Assembly (NCBI RefSeq): GCF_019038435.1 | Contig: NZ_JAGPOX010000022.1 | Location: 1 to 64,000 of the forward strand | Direction of reading: 5' to 3' | Origin: Nocardia alni | Lineage (GTDB): Bacteria; Actinomycetota; Actinomycetes; Mycobacteriales; Mycobacteriaceae | DNA: 64,000 nucleotides | Shown here: in pieces, positions 9,201-16,842 of the stretch | How the letters are laid out: each line of letters begins with the position of its first letter | Position numbering within the stretch: the stretch's first letter is position 1 | The notes under the pieces: generated by a model | Told to the model about the DNA's origin: nothing | What the model saw: the letters and a program-made list of their open reading frames with translations, nothing else | Databases searched by the model: none | Made by a program: the position numbers and the translations under genes

Positions 9201-9353
9201 CGGAACCAGATCATGGAAACTGTGTGGGGACTCGGTGAATACCGCCGCAGCCGGGTCGTGGAGATGTTCATCAGCCGGCTGCGTCAGAAGATCGACGCCC
9301 AGGGCTCGCCGCTGATTCACACGGCCCGCGGTGTCGGCTATATCCTGTGCTGA
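9201..9353 (+). pseudogene. OmpR-type response regulator C-terminal remnant
   Basis: A plus-strand frame ending with TGA at 9351-9353 encodes QIMETVWGLGEYRRS, then VVEMFISRLRQK and a terminal RGVGYIL. This is the final winged-helix part of an OmpR/PhoB-class response regulator (recognition helix plus the closing hairpin). The receiver domain and most of the DNA-binding domain are missing. Just upstream, about 9124-9200, another in-frame piece (TKIRHLLVALDL, HSTEHIWA) resembles a transposase C-terminus, so the break may be mobile-element related. Confidence 0.6.
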
Positions 9354-9448
9354 GCCCAGCACCAGATCGCGGCCCTGGTGGGCCAATTCACGTGCGATGA
9401 GCAGACCGAGCCCGACGAAGCGCCGGTGATCAGGATCCTGTCGGTCAT
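9354..9448 (-). pseudogene. SDR oxidoreductase N-terminal remnant, frameshifted
   Basis: On the minus strand an ATG at 9448 opens MTDRILITGASSG, the dinucleotide-binding start of a short-chain dehydrogenase. A one-base loss after the GGG run then moves the frame; in the next frame LGLLIARELAHQGRDLVLG completes the Rossmann beta-alpha-beta unit. Homology stops exactly where the response-regulator remnant on the other strand begins, so two unrelated gene ends have been joined here. Confidence 0.6.
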
Positions 9449-9534
9449 ATGCACGCCGTCCTGGAAGCCCCGAGTGTCCTACTCGCCCACTCGATCAGGC
9501 GCCGGACGTCACCGCGGCGCTGCGGACATCACAC

Positions 9535-10338
9535 TTATACGCGGGCGACCGCCGCGTACAACGACGCCTGGGCGTCCACGCTCGCGGGCAGTTCGACGCC
9601 GTCGGGCTTCCAGCGGTGGGCCGGCACGATACCGGGGTCGAGCAGTTCGCGGCCCTGGAACAATTGATGGAACTCTTCGCGGCTGCGGGCCTGTAGCGGC
9701 ACGCCCTGTTCGTTGTAGATGCGCGTGAGTTCGCGGATCGCGGGTGGGTCGAAATCGCTGCTCACATGCGAGAGCACCAGGTAGGACCCTGGCGCCAACG
9801 CGTCGAGCAGGGTGGCGATGATCTGGTGCGGGTCTTGGTCATCGGTGATGAAGTGCAGCAACGCGATCAGGCTCAATGCGACGGGCTGGGACAGATCGAG
9901 GATTTGCGCCAGCCGGGGGGAGTCGAGGATCGACTGTGGCGACCTGGCGTCGGCCTGGATGTAGTCGGTGCGTCCCTGTGGCGTGCTGACCAGCAGCGCT
10001 CTGGCGTGGGTCAGCACGATCGGGTCGTTGTCGACGTAGACCACCCGGGCGGTGGGGTCGACCTGCTGCGCGATCTCGTGCAGATTCGGCTGCGTCGGGA
10101 TACCGGTCCCGATATCCAGAAACTGCCGGACCCCCCGCTGTGCGAGGAACCGCGTCACGCGATGCATGAACTCGCGGTTGACCCGCGTGGCGACCACCAC
10201 GGTAGGCCACTTCTGTTTGACCGACTCGGCAGCTTCCCTGTCGGCCTCGTAGTTGTCTTTCCCGCCGAGGAAGTAGTCGTACATGCGCGCGCTGTGCGGA
10301 AGATCCGTCCGCAGGTGTAGCGGGGGGCTGTCGGTCAC
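9535..10338 (-). CDS. SAM-dependent methyltransferase (Methyltransf_19 / DUF574 type)
   Basis: A 267-residue protein of the actinobacterial S-adenosyl methyltransferase family. SARMYDYFLGGKDNY (about residues 16-30) is the family hallmark, and FLDIGTGIPT (73-82) is the SAM-binding loop, followed by VVYVDNDPIV. Actinomycete genomes often carry several paralogues, mostly of unknown substrate. The GTG at 10338 gives the usual family length; an in-frame start further upstream would add about 27 Arg-rich residues with no family match. It stands between two zones of gene remnants and shows no operon partner. Confidence 0.85.
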   Translation of the reverse strand: MTDSPPLHLRTDLPHSARMYDYFLGGKDNYEADREAAESVKQKWPTVVVATRVNREFMHRVTRFLAQRGVRQFLDIGTGIPTQPNLHEIAQQVDPTARVVYVDNDPIVLTHARALLVSTPQGRTDYIQADARSPQSILDSPRLAQILDLSQPVALSLIALLHFITDDQDPHQIIATLLDALAPGSYLVLSHVSSDFDPPAIRELTRIYNEQGVPLQARSREEFHQLFQGRELLDPGIVPAHRWKPDGVELPASVDAQASLYAAVARV

Positions 10339-10490
10339 AGAACCAGTGATACCGTACCGGGCGCGCGCGTGTCGAGTCGGCCGCCCGCGAAATACCTTGA
10401 TGCCGAGAGGGTCTTGCATCCTCCCCGCCGGGTGGACTGTGAATCTCCGGCGGGCTCGGCCGATCAGCCGCGGGCGGGCATGTCGAGGTG

Positions 10491-10576
10491 TCAGCCGGTG
10501 ATGCCCACGATGTAGCCGTCGCCTAGCTCCGCTCGCAATTGCTCGAGTTCCCTGTTGCCCCCAGTCAGTGTGAGTA
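10491..10576 (-). pseudogene. Unidentified C-terminal gene fragment
   Basis: A minus-strand frame ending at TGA (10491-10493) reads NRELEQLRAELGDGYIVGITG, which has natural protein character but no start and no recognisable family. It directly abuts the luciferase-like remnant on the other strand. I read it as the tail of a deleted gene. Confidence 0.3.
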
Positions 10577-10717
10577 TTGAATACGCCATTCTACAAACCG
10601 ACGCTACTGGCCCGAGGCGTCGCACTGGACCAGTTCAGCTGCGGCAGAATGGAACTCGGGCTGGGCGCGGGATATCTGAACGAAGAATTCAACGCAGCCG
10701 GAACACCGATGCCCGGT
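10577..10717 (+). pseudogene. LLM-class (luciferase-like) oxidoreductase fragment
   Basis: About 45 codons read YKPTLLARGVALDQFSCGR, then MELGLGAGYLNEEFNAAG, closely matching the conserved core of F420- or FMN-dependent luciferase-like monooxygenases (typically ALLAKQ-ATLD-LSGGR-LGLGAGW-EEFEALG). The rest of the TIM barrel is absent; the frame runs on into sequence unlike the family. A degraded gene piece just upstream of the aminopeptidase gene. Confidence 0.6.
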
Positions 10718-10781
10718 TCACGGCCGTTGTACTGCCCTCGCGACCTGAACACGGCGCGCCCGTTCTGGTTGAATCGCCCGT

Positions 10782-12011
10782 ATGGCAACCAGCGTGTGCA
10801 TCCCCGGCCTGGTGCTCACCGAGCACGAGTTCTCCGTCCCCCTCGATCATTCCCGCCTTGACGGCCCGAAGATCACCGTCTTCGCTCGGGAGATCGCCGA
10901 TCCGGACGGGCTCGACCGCCCGTTTCTCGTCTACCTCCAAGGCGGGCCCGGGCAGGAGGCGCCGCGGCCGTCGCGCGGGGCGCCGAGTTGGCTGCCGCGG
11001 GCGTTGCAGGAGTACCGGGTGCTGATGCTCGACCAGCGCGGCACCGGACGTTCCACGCCGGTCGGCACGTTGTCCGGCACTCCGGCCGAGCAGGCCGAAT
11101 ACCTCACCCACTTCCGCGCCGACGCGATCGTCCGCGACGCGGAGTTCGTGCGGCGGCAGCTGGGCGTCGAGAAGTGGAGCGTGCTCGGGCAGTCGTTCGG
11201 CGGGTTTTGCACGCTGGCGTACCTTTCCCACGCTCCCGAAGGCTTGGCCGAGGCCTTCTTCACCGGCGGGCTGCCGCCGATCGCGCGGCATCCCGACGAG
11301 GTCTACACCGCCACGTTCGCCAACCTGATCGAGCGCAACCGCCAGTACTACCTGCGCTATCCGGGTGATCGCGGCCGGGTCGAGGCGCTGCTGCCGATGC
11401 TCGACGACGGGGCCGTCGTCCTGCCCGACGGCAGTACGCTCACCGCGCGGCTGTTCCAGCAGCTCGGAAACGTCCTCGGTGCCGGCGGCGGCGAGGAGAC
11501 GCTGCACTACCTGCTCGAACGCGACCCGAAATCGCCCGCCTTCGCGCACGACGTCGCCGGCTCGCTGCCGTTCACCGCGCGCAATCCGCTGTACTCGGTG
11601 ATCCACGAGTCGTCCTACTCCGACGGATTCGCCACCCGCTGGTCGGCCGAGCGCGTGCTGCCGGACGAGTTCCGCACCGACCGGACGCTGTTCACCGGAG
11701 AGCACGTGTTCCCCTGGCTCTTCGACGACTTCCACGGTCTGCGGCCGATGAAGCAGACCGCCGAGCTGCTCGCCGCACACGAGTGGCCGCGGCTGTATGA
11801 CGCCGACGTGCTGCGTGAGTGCGCGGTCCCGGCGGCGGCCGCGATCTACGCCAACGACATGTACGTCGAGCGGACGTTTTCCGAGGAGACCGCGCGGTTG
11901 ATCCCGACGTTGCGGCCGTGGATCACCAACGAGTACGAGCACAACGGCCTGCGCGCGTCGGGCGATCACGTGCTCGGGCGGTTGATCGACCTCGTCCGCG
12001 GCCGGGTCTGA
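10782..12011 (+). CDS. Prolyl aminopeptidase (alpha/beta hydrolase, S33)
   Basis: A 409-residue cytoplasmic serine hydrolase expected to release N-terminal proline from peptides. Hallmarks are the oxyanion segment LQGGPGQ (52-58), DQRGTGRS (84-91), and the nucleophile elbow GQSFGG with Ser138. The catalytic Asp and His should fall in the C-terminal third; EHNG near the end probably supplies the His. The ATG at 10782 fits the family N-terminus; no strong ribosome site is visible. A 10-bp stem-loop follows at 12020-12060. Monocistronic. Confidence 0.85.
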   Translation: MATSVCIPGLVLTEHEFSVPLDHSRLDGPKITVFAREIADPDGLDRPFLVYLQGGPGQEAPRPSRGAPSWLPRALQEYRVLMLDQRGTGRSTPVGTLSGTPAEQAEYLTHFRADAIVRDAEFVRRQLGVEKWSVLGQSFGGFCTLAYLSHAPEGLAEAFFTGGLPPIARHPDEVYTATFANLIERNRQYYLRYPGDRGRVEALLPMLDDGAVVLPDGSTLTARLFQQLGNVLGAGGGEETLHYLLERDPKSPAFAHDVAGSLPFTARNPLYSVIHESSYSDGFATRWSAERVLPDEFRTDRTLFTGEHVFPWLFDDFHGLRPMKQTAELLAAHEWPRLYDADVLRECAVPAAAAIYANDMYVERTFSEETARLIPTLRPWITNEYEHNGLRASGDHVLGRLIDLVRGRV

Positions 12012-12019
12012 CAGGTCGT

Positions 12020-12060
12020 GAGGGGAACCCTGAGACTCTGATTCCCACAAGGTTCCCCTC
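12020..12060 (+). terminator. Stem-loop terminator after aminopeptidase gene
   Basis: GAGGGGAACC at 12020-12029 pairs perfectly with GGTTCCCCTC at 12051-12060 across a 21-nt loop, 8 nt after the aminopeptidase stop. There is no U-tract, as is common in high-GC actinomycetes, so the efficiency is uncertain. Confidence 0.6.
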
Positions 12061-12500
12061 CCGGACGGGCGAGGATCACGGTGCGGGCGGCCAGGTGCAG
12101 GGTCGGATGCTCGTCGTGGCTGGGGCAGGTCGACGTGCAGTGGCTCGATCCGACTGGTCCGTGCGGCGACCGCATCTCGCGCCTCCCGCAGCCAGGCAAT
12201 CCAAGCCGCATAGTGGGACGCGGTCAATCCTCTTGAAACAGCGCGTATTTCGCCGCTCGATCACCCTGCAGTCCTGGACGCCCTACGCGGTGGTCTCGGG
12301 TCGGTGGCGGCATCGGTCCGATCGGCGGGTTGCGTGCAGAGATTATTCGGCTTCGGAATGTGAGCCGAGTCCCGAGCAGTGTGCGGCGTGCAGCGATGGG
12401 ACGCGAGTGGGTCGAATTCCGTTTCAACACAAAGCTTTTCAGCTCAACCGATCGAGCGCACCCGGCACCTCGGGCGGGGCTCGGTTGTTCCGCGGCGGGG
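12061..12500. other. Gene-free stretch with one possible minus-strand gene scrap
   Basis: No intact gene. On the minus strand about 12120-12227 encodes TASHYAAWIAWLREARDAV and then EPLHVDLP, protein-like but interrupted; a shifted frame continues HPTLHLAARTVILA. This looks like a frameshifted fragment of an unidentified protein. From 12230 to 12500 I see no coding signal, repeat or structure I can name. Confidence 0.35.
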
Positions 12501-13772
12501 TTAGCCCGTCGGCGTCGGTGTGGGTTCGCCGGTCGTCGGTGTGGGTTGTGCTGGGTCGTCGCCAGGTAGGGCGGTAGGGCCGTAGAAGGTGGGGAGCATG
12601 CCCTTGACCAGGACGAGGGCGGAGCCTTCGCCGGAGGGGACGGTGGCCAGGTTGGTGGCTACCACGATAGTGAGGCCGGAGTCGGGATCGGAGGCCATGA
12701 AGGTCATGTAGCCGGGGATTTGGCCGTCGTGGCCGAGTAGGTGGCTGCCGAAGCGGACGATGCCGAGGCCGTAGCCCGCGGTCGCGGGGGTGGCGGGGTC
12801 GACCGGCTGGATGCTGTCGATACGGGTTTGCTGCATCCGGTGGTCGAGCAGGCCGCCGTCGGCCAGGGCTTTCGCGTAGGTGGCCATGTCGTCCACCGTG
12901 GAGATCGCCGCGCCGGCGGTCCAGGTCCAGGATGGGCTGGCCGCGGTTTGATCGGTCGGCTTCAGGGTGCCGGCGAGGGCGGCGGACTGCTGGTCCGGGG
13001 GTAGGGCGAAGGTCTGGATGGTGGAGACCATGGTGCCGAAGGCGTAGCCCTGCGGGTGCGGATCGGGGATCGAGGAATCCGAGGCCGCCGGGAACGAGGT
13101 GTGGCGCAATCCGAGCGGTTCGAAGATGCGCTGCCGGAAGAGGTCGGCCACCGGCCGGTTGGTGACGTGCTCGATGACGTTCCCGAGCAGAATCGTGTTG
13201 GTGTTCGAGTATTCGAACTTCGCCCCCGGCGCGAAATCGACCGGATGCGCGAAGGCGATATCGAGCAGCTGCCGCGGAGTCCACACACGCTGCGGGTCCC
13301 GGTCGACCTCGGCGCTGAACTGTTCGTCGTTCGAATAGCTGTAGAGGCCGCTGCGCATTTCGGCGAGCTGGGCCAGGGTGATCCGGTCCCCATTGGGCAC
13401 ACCCGGCCAATATCTGGCGATCGGATCGTCGAGGGCGAGTTTGCCTTCCTGCGCCAGCTGCATGAGCACCGTGACGGTCATGGTCTTGGTGTTGCTGCCG
13501 ATCCGGAAGTGGTCGTTCACGGTCATGGGAACGTCCTGGCCGAGGGTCGCGGTCCCGAACGTGGCGGTCCAATTCCCCTCCTTGGGTGATCTGACCTCCA
13601 CCACCGCGCCAGGAATGACGTTGTCTTTCATAAGTTTTTCGATGATGGGCCGCAATGTCGCGGCATACGCAGGTTCTTTCGCCCCACCGGCATCAGGCGA
13701 CGATCCGCACCCCACCACAACCATCAACCCCATGGTTGCGACAACTACCCCTAACCCCCGTCGGTATCCCAT
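12501..13772 (-). CDS. Beta-lactamase-fold serine hydrolase lipoprotein
   Basis: A 423-residue exported lipoprotein of the class C beta-lactamase / D-Ala-D-Ala carboxypeptidase / esterase superfamily. The N-terminus has a basic start, a hydrophobic helix and a lipobox ending VVVGC with Cys22. The catalytic motifs are Ser93-x-x-Lys96 (SNTK) and Tyr188-Ser-Asn190; a GHDG near residue 350 replaces the KTG box. A Thr-Pro-rich tail with a PTPTTGEPTPTPT repeat follows the domain and may span the cell wall. The ATG at 13772 follows GGAG. It may act on cell-wall peptides or esters; true beta-lactamase activity cannot be claimed. Confidence 0.85.
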   Translation of the reverse strand: MGYRRGLGVVVATMGLMVVVGCGSSPDAGGAKEPAYAATLRPIIEKLMKDNVIPGAVVEVRSPKEGNWTATFGTATLGQDVPMTVNDHFRIGSNTKTMTVTVLMQLAQEGKLALDDPIARYWPGVPNGDRITLAQLAEMRSGLYSYSNDEQFSAEVDRDPQRVWTPRQLLDIAFAHPVDFAPGAKFEYSNTNTILLGNVIEHVTNRPVADLFRQRIFEPLGLRHTSFPAASDSSIPDPHPQGYAFGTMVSTIQTFALPPDQQSAALAGTLKPTDQTAASPSWTWTAGAAISTVDDMATYAKALADGGLLDHRMQQTRIDSIQPVDPATPATAGYGLGIVRFGSHLLGHDGQIPGYMTFMASDPDSGLTIVVATNLATVPSGEGSALVLVKGMLPTFYGPTALPGDDPAQPTPTTGEPTPTPTG

Positions 13773-13802
13773 GGCACTCCGTCCGAGGCCGCTAGATTCT
13801 GG

Positions 13803-14138
13803 TTACTGTCTATTTGCCAGCGTAAACCCGTACCGAGCGGTCTCGAAGCGAAATGACCGTGCCGTTCGCGGCTGGACGAAGCCGGTTCGCCTGCCGCGCA
13901 TCGGCAAAGTGGCACGGTTGAGGTGCCATGTGCCCGAGGCCATATAGGCGGCGAGGATGTAGTCCGGGTGCCGGTCGAGGTTCGTGCGGGCTCGGTCGTA
14001 GCGCGTGGTGGTGTGCGGGTCGGCATGGTGGGCCGCGATCTGCATGTCCCGCAGCCTGACTCCGGCATCGAGCATGGTGGTCACGAACGTATGCCTTTGT
14101 GTCCGCAGAGGCTGTGTGCGGTCGGGTTCGTGTGGCAA
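13803..14138 (-). pseudogene. Tyrosine recombinase C-terminal remnant
   Basis: The first 70 residues read QRHTFVTTMLDAGVRLRDMQ, AAHHADPHTTTRYDRAR and NLDRHPDYILAAYMASGT, the C-terminal catalytic half of an actinobacterial site-specific integrase. Arg-His of box II and the nucleophile Tyr (TTRYDRAR) are present, but the box II His three residues before the Arg is not (RTQRH instead of HSLRH). The N-terminal core-binding domain is gone and the C-terminus runs into unrelated sequence. A decayed integrase marking an old insertion. Confidence 0.7.
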
Positions 14139-14542
14139 TTCTCGTAGCCGTTGGTCGTCGGTAACCTTCGCGACCGATGTGACGGCCGGTGTGGCTTTTC
14201 TCGACCTGGTGCGCGACGGACATCATGGTCTCGTCTGGGTGATGTTGGATTCGATTTTCGGGCGATCGGCCCTGCGATGGCGGTTCGGTGTTGGTTGTTG
14301 GGGACGGGTCAGACGATCCGGAACTGGGTGAAGGAGTTCCAGGACCAGCGCGCCGAGGCTGATGCGGAGTTGACGCTGAACTGCCTTGTACGACACCAGA
14401 TTCTCCCCGGGCCGGCGAGGAGGCCGACCGCGTCCGAATCGTTGCCCCGGGTAACATGTTCCGCGAACGTGATGGCGTCCTTGCGGCTGAGGCGACAACG
14501 GACAGTGAGCAATTGGCGATCCACTGAGGAACAGGAGACCCC
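14139..14542. other. Gene-free stretch upstream of the DUF6461-like gene
   Basis: The integrase frame can be followed about 60 nt further without homology. The rest shows no convincing coding sequence on either strand, no repeats and no strong palindrome. The last 20 nt hold a GAGGAACAGGAGA ribosome-binding region for the gene at 14543. Confidence 0.3.
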
Positions 14543-15187
14543 GTGTCTGCGCCTGGCTTCGCACCGGACGCTCTTGATGAGTTCGGATGCCCTACATGGA
14601 TCAGCGAACTCGCCATCGACGATCCGAACCATCTTCTTCATGTGGTCCGCGACCTCGGACCGGCGGACGCACTGGAACTGTTGGGGGCCGAGCGGCGGTC
14701 GATCACCTCGTGTGAACTGCCCGCGGAGCGACCCGACAGGTGGACATCGCTGCCCAGAGCCGCCATCGCACCACTGAACCCGACTGCCGTGCTGTTGGCC
14801 GGGCGGATCGGTGAGTGGACCTTCGTCTACGACGATCTCGGCTTGACTCTTGGCCTGCCGCAGCCCGAAGGACAATCTCTGGAAGCTGCGCAGCTGCTAT
14901 CGGACAAAGGCAAGGTAGCGGCAACGGGCTTTGTCACCATGGATGGGCCGGCGGGTTTCATCTACGCGGTCGACGGGGACCTGCTGACCAGTCAGGAATT
15001 GTCTGCCTTGGAAGAACTCGCCGACGACACACCGGCGGAAGTGCGAGGCGCCTTCGAGACAGCAGGGGCTTATGATATCGAGCTCGACGATTACATCAAC
15101 ATGCGTGCGGCCTGCATTCTGGCAGGGCTGCCATCCACTATGAGGGGCCTGCGGCATATCCCGCTCCTGGTCGCACCACTCTACTGA
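14543..15187 (+). CDS. Hypothetical protein, DUF6461-like
   Basis: A 214-residue acidic, soluble protein. LLHVVRDLGPADALELLGAE near the N-terminus and GEWTFVYDDLGLTLG in the middle resemble DUF6461-type actinobacterial proteins (a region like LVRGLTPAEVLRRLGA followed by a GWTLVVE strand). The function of that family is unknown. The GTG at 14543 has AGGAG 7 nt upstream. It lies between integrase and transposase remnants, and its codon use is less GC3-extreme than core genes, consistent with acquisition. Family assignment is tentative. Confidence 0.55.
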   Translation: MSAPGFAPDALDEFGCPTWISELAIDDPNHLLHVVRDLGPADALELLGAERRSITSCELPAERPDRWTSLPRAAIAPLNPTAVLLAGRIGEWTFVYDDLGLTLGLPQPEGQSLEAAQLLSDKGKVAATGFVTMDGPAGFIYAVDGDLLTSQELSALEELADDTPAEVRGAFETAGAYDIELDDYINMRAACILAGLPSTMRGLRHIPLLVAPLY

Positions 15188-15315
15188 CGACTCCGCCCAG
15201 CTATCAGGGATCCGACTCGGCGACCTTGTTCTGTTGGGCGGCATTTCGAGTGATCACGACCGGGTAGCCCCTTCCGGTGGTGACCGCGGCGACTGGACCG
15301 GCCAGGAGGAATGCT

Positions 15316-15351
15316 ATTCACCACTCTGATCGCGGAATTATGGTGCGTTGT
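15316..15351 (+). pseudogene. Possible IS3 integrase (rve) scrap
   Basis: Twelve codons read IHHSDRGIMVRC, matching the HHSDRG box that contains the second catalytic Asp of IS3 OrfB/rve transposases. Nothing else of the transposase is seen nearby, so this is only a suggestion. Confidence 0.25.
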
Positions 15352-15393
15352 CAATCGGCCTGTCGGACTGGGGACGTACTGCCACGCGGGCTT

Positions 15394-15939
15394 CTACACC
15401 GTTGGTGGATCGAGTTCGCGTGTCATCCAAATCGAATCGCCGCGTTCGGGATCCAGGTCCACTCGCCCGCTGCGGTCGAAGCCGAGTTTCTCCAGCACCC
15501 GGAACGAAGCGGTGTTCCATTCCCGTACCGTCGCCCACAACCGTCGCCGTCCCGTACTTGCCGCGGCCTCGACAACGGCGCGGCCTGCCTCGGTTGCATA
15601 CCCGCGTCCGTGGGCTCGCTGAGCAAGCTCGAATGCGATCTCTGGTTCGTCATACGATGCCTGGCCGACGACCAGCCCGCAGTAACCGATGAACTCGCCG
15701 ATATCTCGAAGCTCGATGGGAAGCAACCCGAGCCCGGGCTCGGCCCCAAGCGGGTTGGCCACCAACCTCTCACGCATTTCCTCGACAGTCGGCCGCCCGT
15801 TCGCACCGATCCTCCGCAGGGCCCGCACGTCGCGCTCGGCCCATAACGACCGATGCGCCTCCGCATCCGAAGGTCGCCATCGCCGCATCCGGAGTCGCTC
15901 GGTCGACAGACTCGCCGGGAAGTCGAAGTAGGCCGCCAC
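15394..15939 (-). CDS. GNAT-family N-acetyltransferase (RimJ/RimL-like)
   Basis: A 181-residue acetyl-CoA-dependent acetyltransferase. The N-terminus STERLRMRRWRPSDAEA is typical of the RimJ/RimL branch; IAFELAQRAHGRGYATEAGR (about 103-122) is the acetyl-CoA binding motif A with the R/Q-x-x-G-x-G/A core (RGYATEA); NTASFRVLEKLGF closes motif B. The substrate may be a protein N-terminus or a small molecule. GTG start at 15939. Convergent to the gene at 14543 and isolated. Confidence 0.82.
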   Translation of the reverse strand: MAAYFDFPASLSTERLRMRRWRPSDAEAHRSLWAERDVRALRRIGANGRPTVEEMRERLVANPLGAEPGLGLLPIELRDIGEFIGYCGLVVGQASYDEPEIAFELAQRAHGRGYATEAGRAVVEAAASTGRRRLWATVREWNTASFRVLEKLGFDRSGRVDLDPERGDSIWMTRELDPPTV

Positions 15940-16051
15940 GATCCGAATCTACGTGACAACCCGCCTGCTGATCAGCGCGTTCGACCGACCGAAACGATCT
16001 CGGCTCGTCGATCTTCAGCCCGCCTACTCGCCGCATTGAACCGCCCGACTC

Positions 16052-16189
16052 TCGGCATGTGCGAGCGTTGCCTACGGCTGTACGACGCTCTGCCCGTTGA
16101 TCTTGCGAAGGTCCGCTGGTGGTCGGTCAGCGCTAGAGGCGGCAATCGAGTGCGTGCGGTCGATGCCCGGAACGCGGCATTATCGTGCG
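16052..16189 (+). repeat. Dispersed repeat R, copy 1
   Basis: First of three copies (others at 18667 and 24179) of a ~138-bp sequence beginning TCGGCATGTGCGAGC and passing through GTCCGCTGGTGGTCGGTCAG. All copies lie on the plus strand. In copy 1 an ATG at 16057 opens a frame starting MCERCLRLYDALPVDLAKV that runs to a stop at 16219; copy 2 keeps this frame but copy 3 breaks it. See the findings for comparison. Confidence 0.7.
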
Positions 16190-16233
16190 TTCGTGGAGCG
16201 TGTCTCCGATCTTCAAGCTAGGAGGCACCGACG

Positions 16234-16662
16234 ATGAGCATGTCCATCCACTGGCAGCTGGAAGATTGGGCGAATGTTCGCGTGTCCGACGAGAACATCG
16301 AGGCAACAGCAGTCGCCTCCCAATACCTTCTGCGAGCAGTCACCGACATCGTGCGTGGCCTTCCCGGCCGTGCAGGAACATCGACGACGAAAGTAGACTC
16401 TTTATCTGCGATTCGGCGGGCGGTCGGGCCGTTCGAGGCCCACACCGCCCACTACGACGACGGTCCCTACACCCTGCATCAATTGTGGCACTCCCGGTTG
16501 ACCCACGCGGCCGAGAAAGGCGCGTCCACGCCGGTGCTGATGAAGCTGCCCGGACATACGTGGGTGCGCAGCCTGGCGAAGTACGCGCCGGTGTCCGACG
16601 AAGGGCTGCTGCACTTCCAGGCCGACACCGATCCGGCCGCGAGGCGGACCGGACTGAGGTGA
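16234..16662 (+). pseudogene. Chimeric ORF ending in an inactive tyrosine-recombinase tail
   Basis: A continuous 142-codon frame with a strong AGGAGG before the ATG at 16234. Residues 1 to about 75 match nothing I recognise. From residue about 83 the sequence is a recombinase C-terminus: YTLHQLWHSRLTHAAEKG, then GHTWVRSLAKYAPVS and DPAARR. The box II Arg is replaced by Trp (HQLWHS for HQLRHS), so catalysis should be lost even though the Tyr remains. It looks like a deletion has fused an unrelated gene start to an integrase end. Confidence 0.6.
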
Positions 16663-16761
16663 ATTTGTCCTACCTCGTCTGTACCTCTCCTTCCGATCTC
16701 GGTGCCGGGCGTGGCACGGTGAGTGAGTAGTCGGCGACGTTTGGCCTCTTCGACCAGGGCG

Positions 16762-16842
16762 TCAGATGAGGGTGCAGCGGCCGGCCATCACAGTTCCGCC
16801 GAGGTCGATGGAGAACTCGTCACCCGGCCGAGGGGTCGTCAT
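16762..16842 (-). CDS. 26-residue ORF coupled to the SDR gene
   Basis: The ATG at 16842 overlaps the SDR stop codon as ATGA, and the frame encodes a 26-residue peptide (MTTPRPGDEFSIDLGG start) ending at 16762. The overlap arrangement suggests a once-longer downstream gene in the SDR operon that has been truncated. No function can be assigned. Confidence 0.3.
   Translation of the reverse strand: MTTPRPGDEFSIDLGGTVMAGRCTLI

Noticed and set aside
10689..12227. Long minus-strand open frame opposite the aminopeptidase
   Set aside because: The plus-strand frame carries GQSFGG and other hydrolase motifs. Only the first part of the minus frame (12120-12227) looks protein-like and is noted as a scrap.
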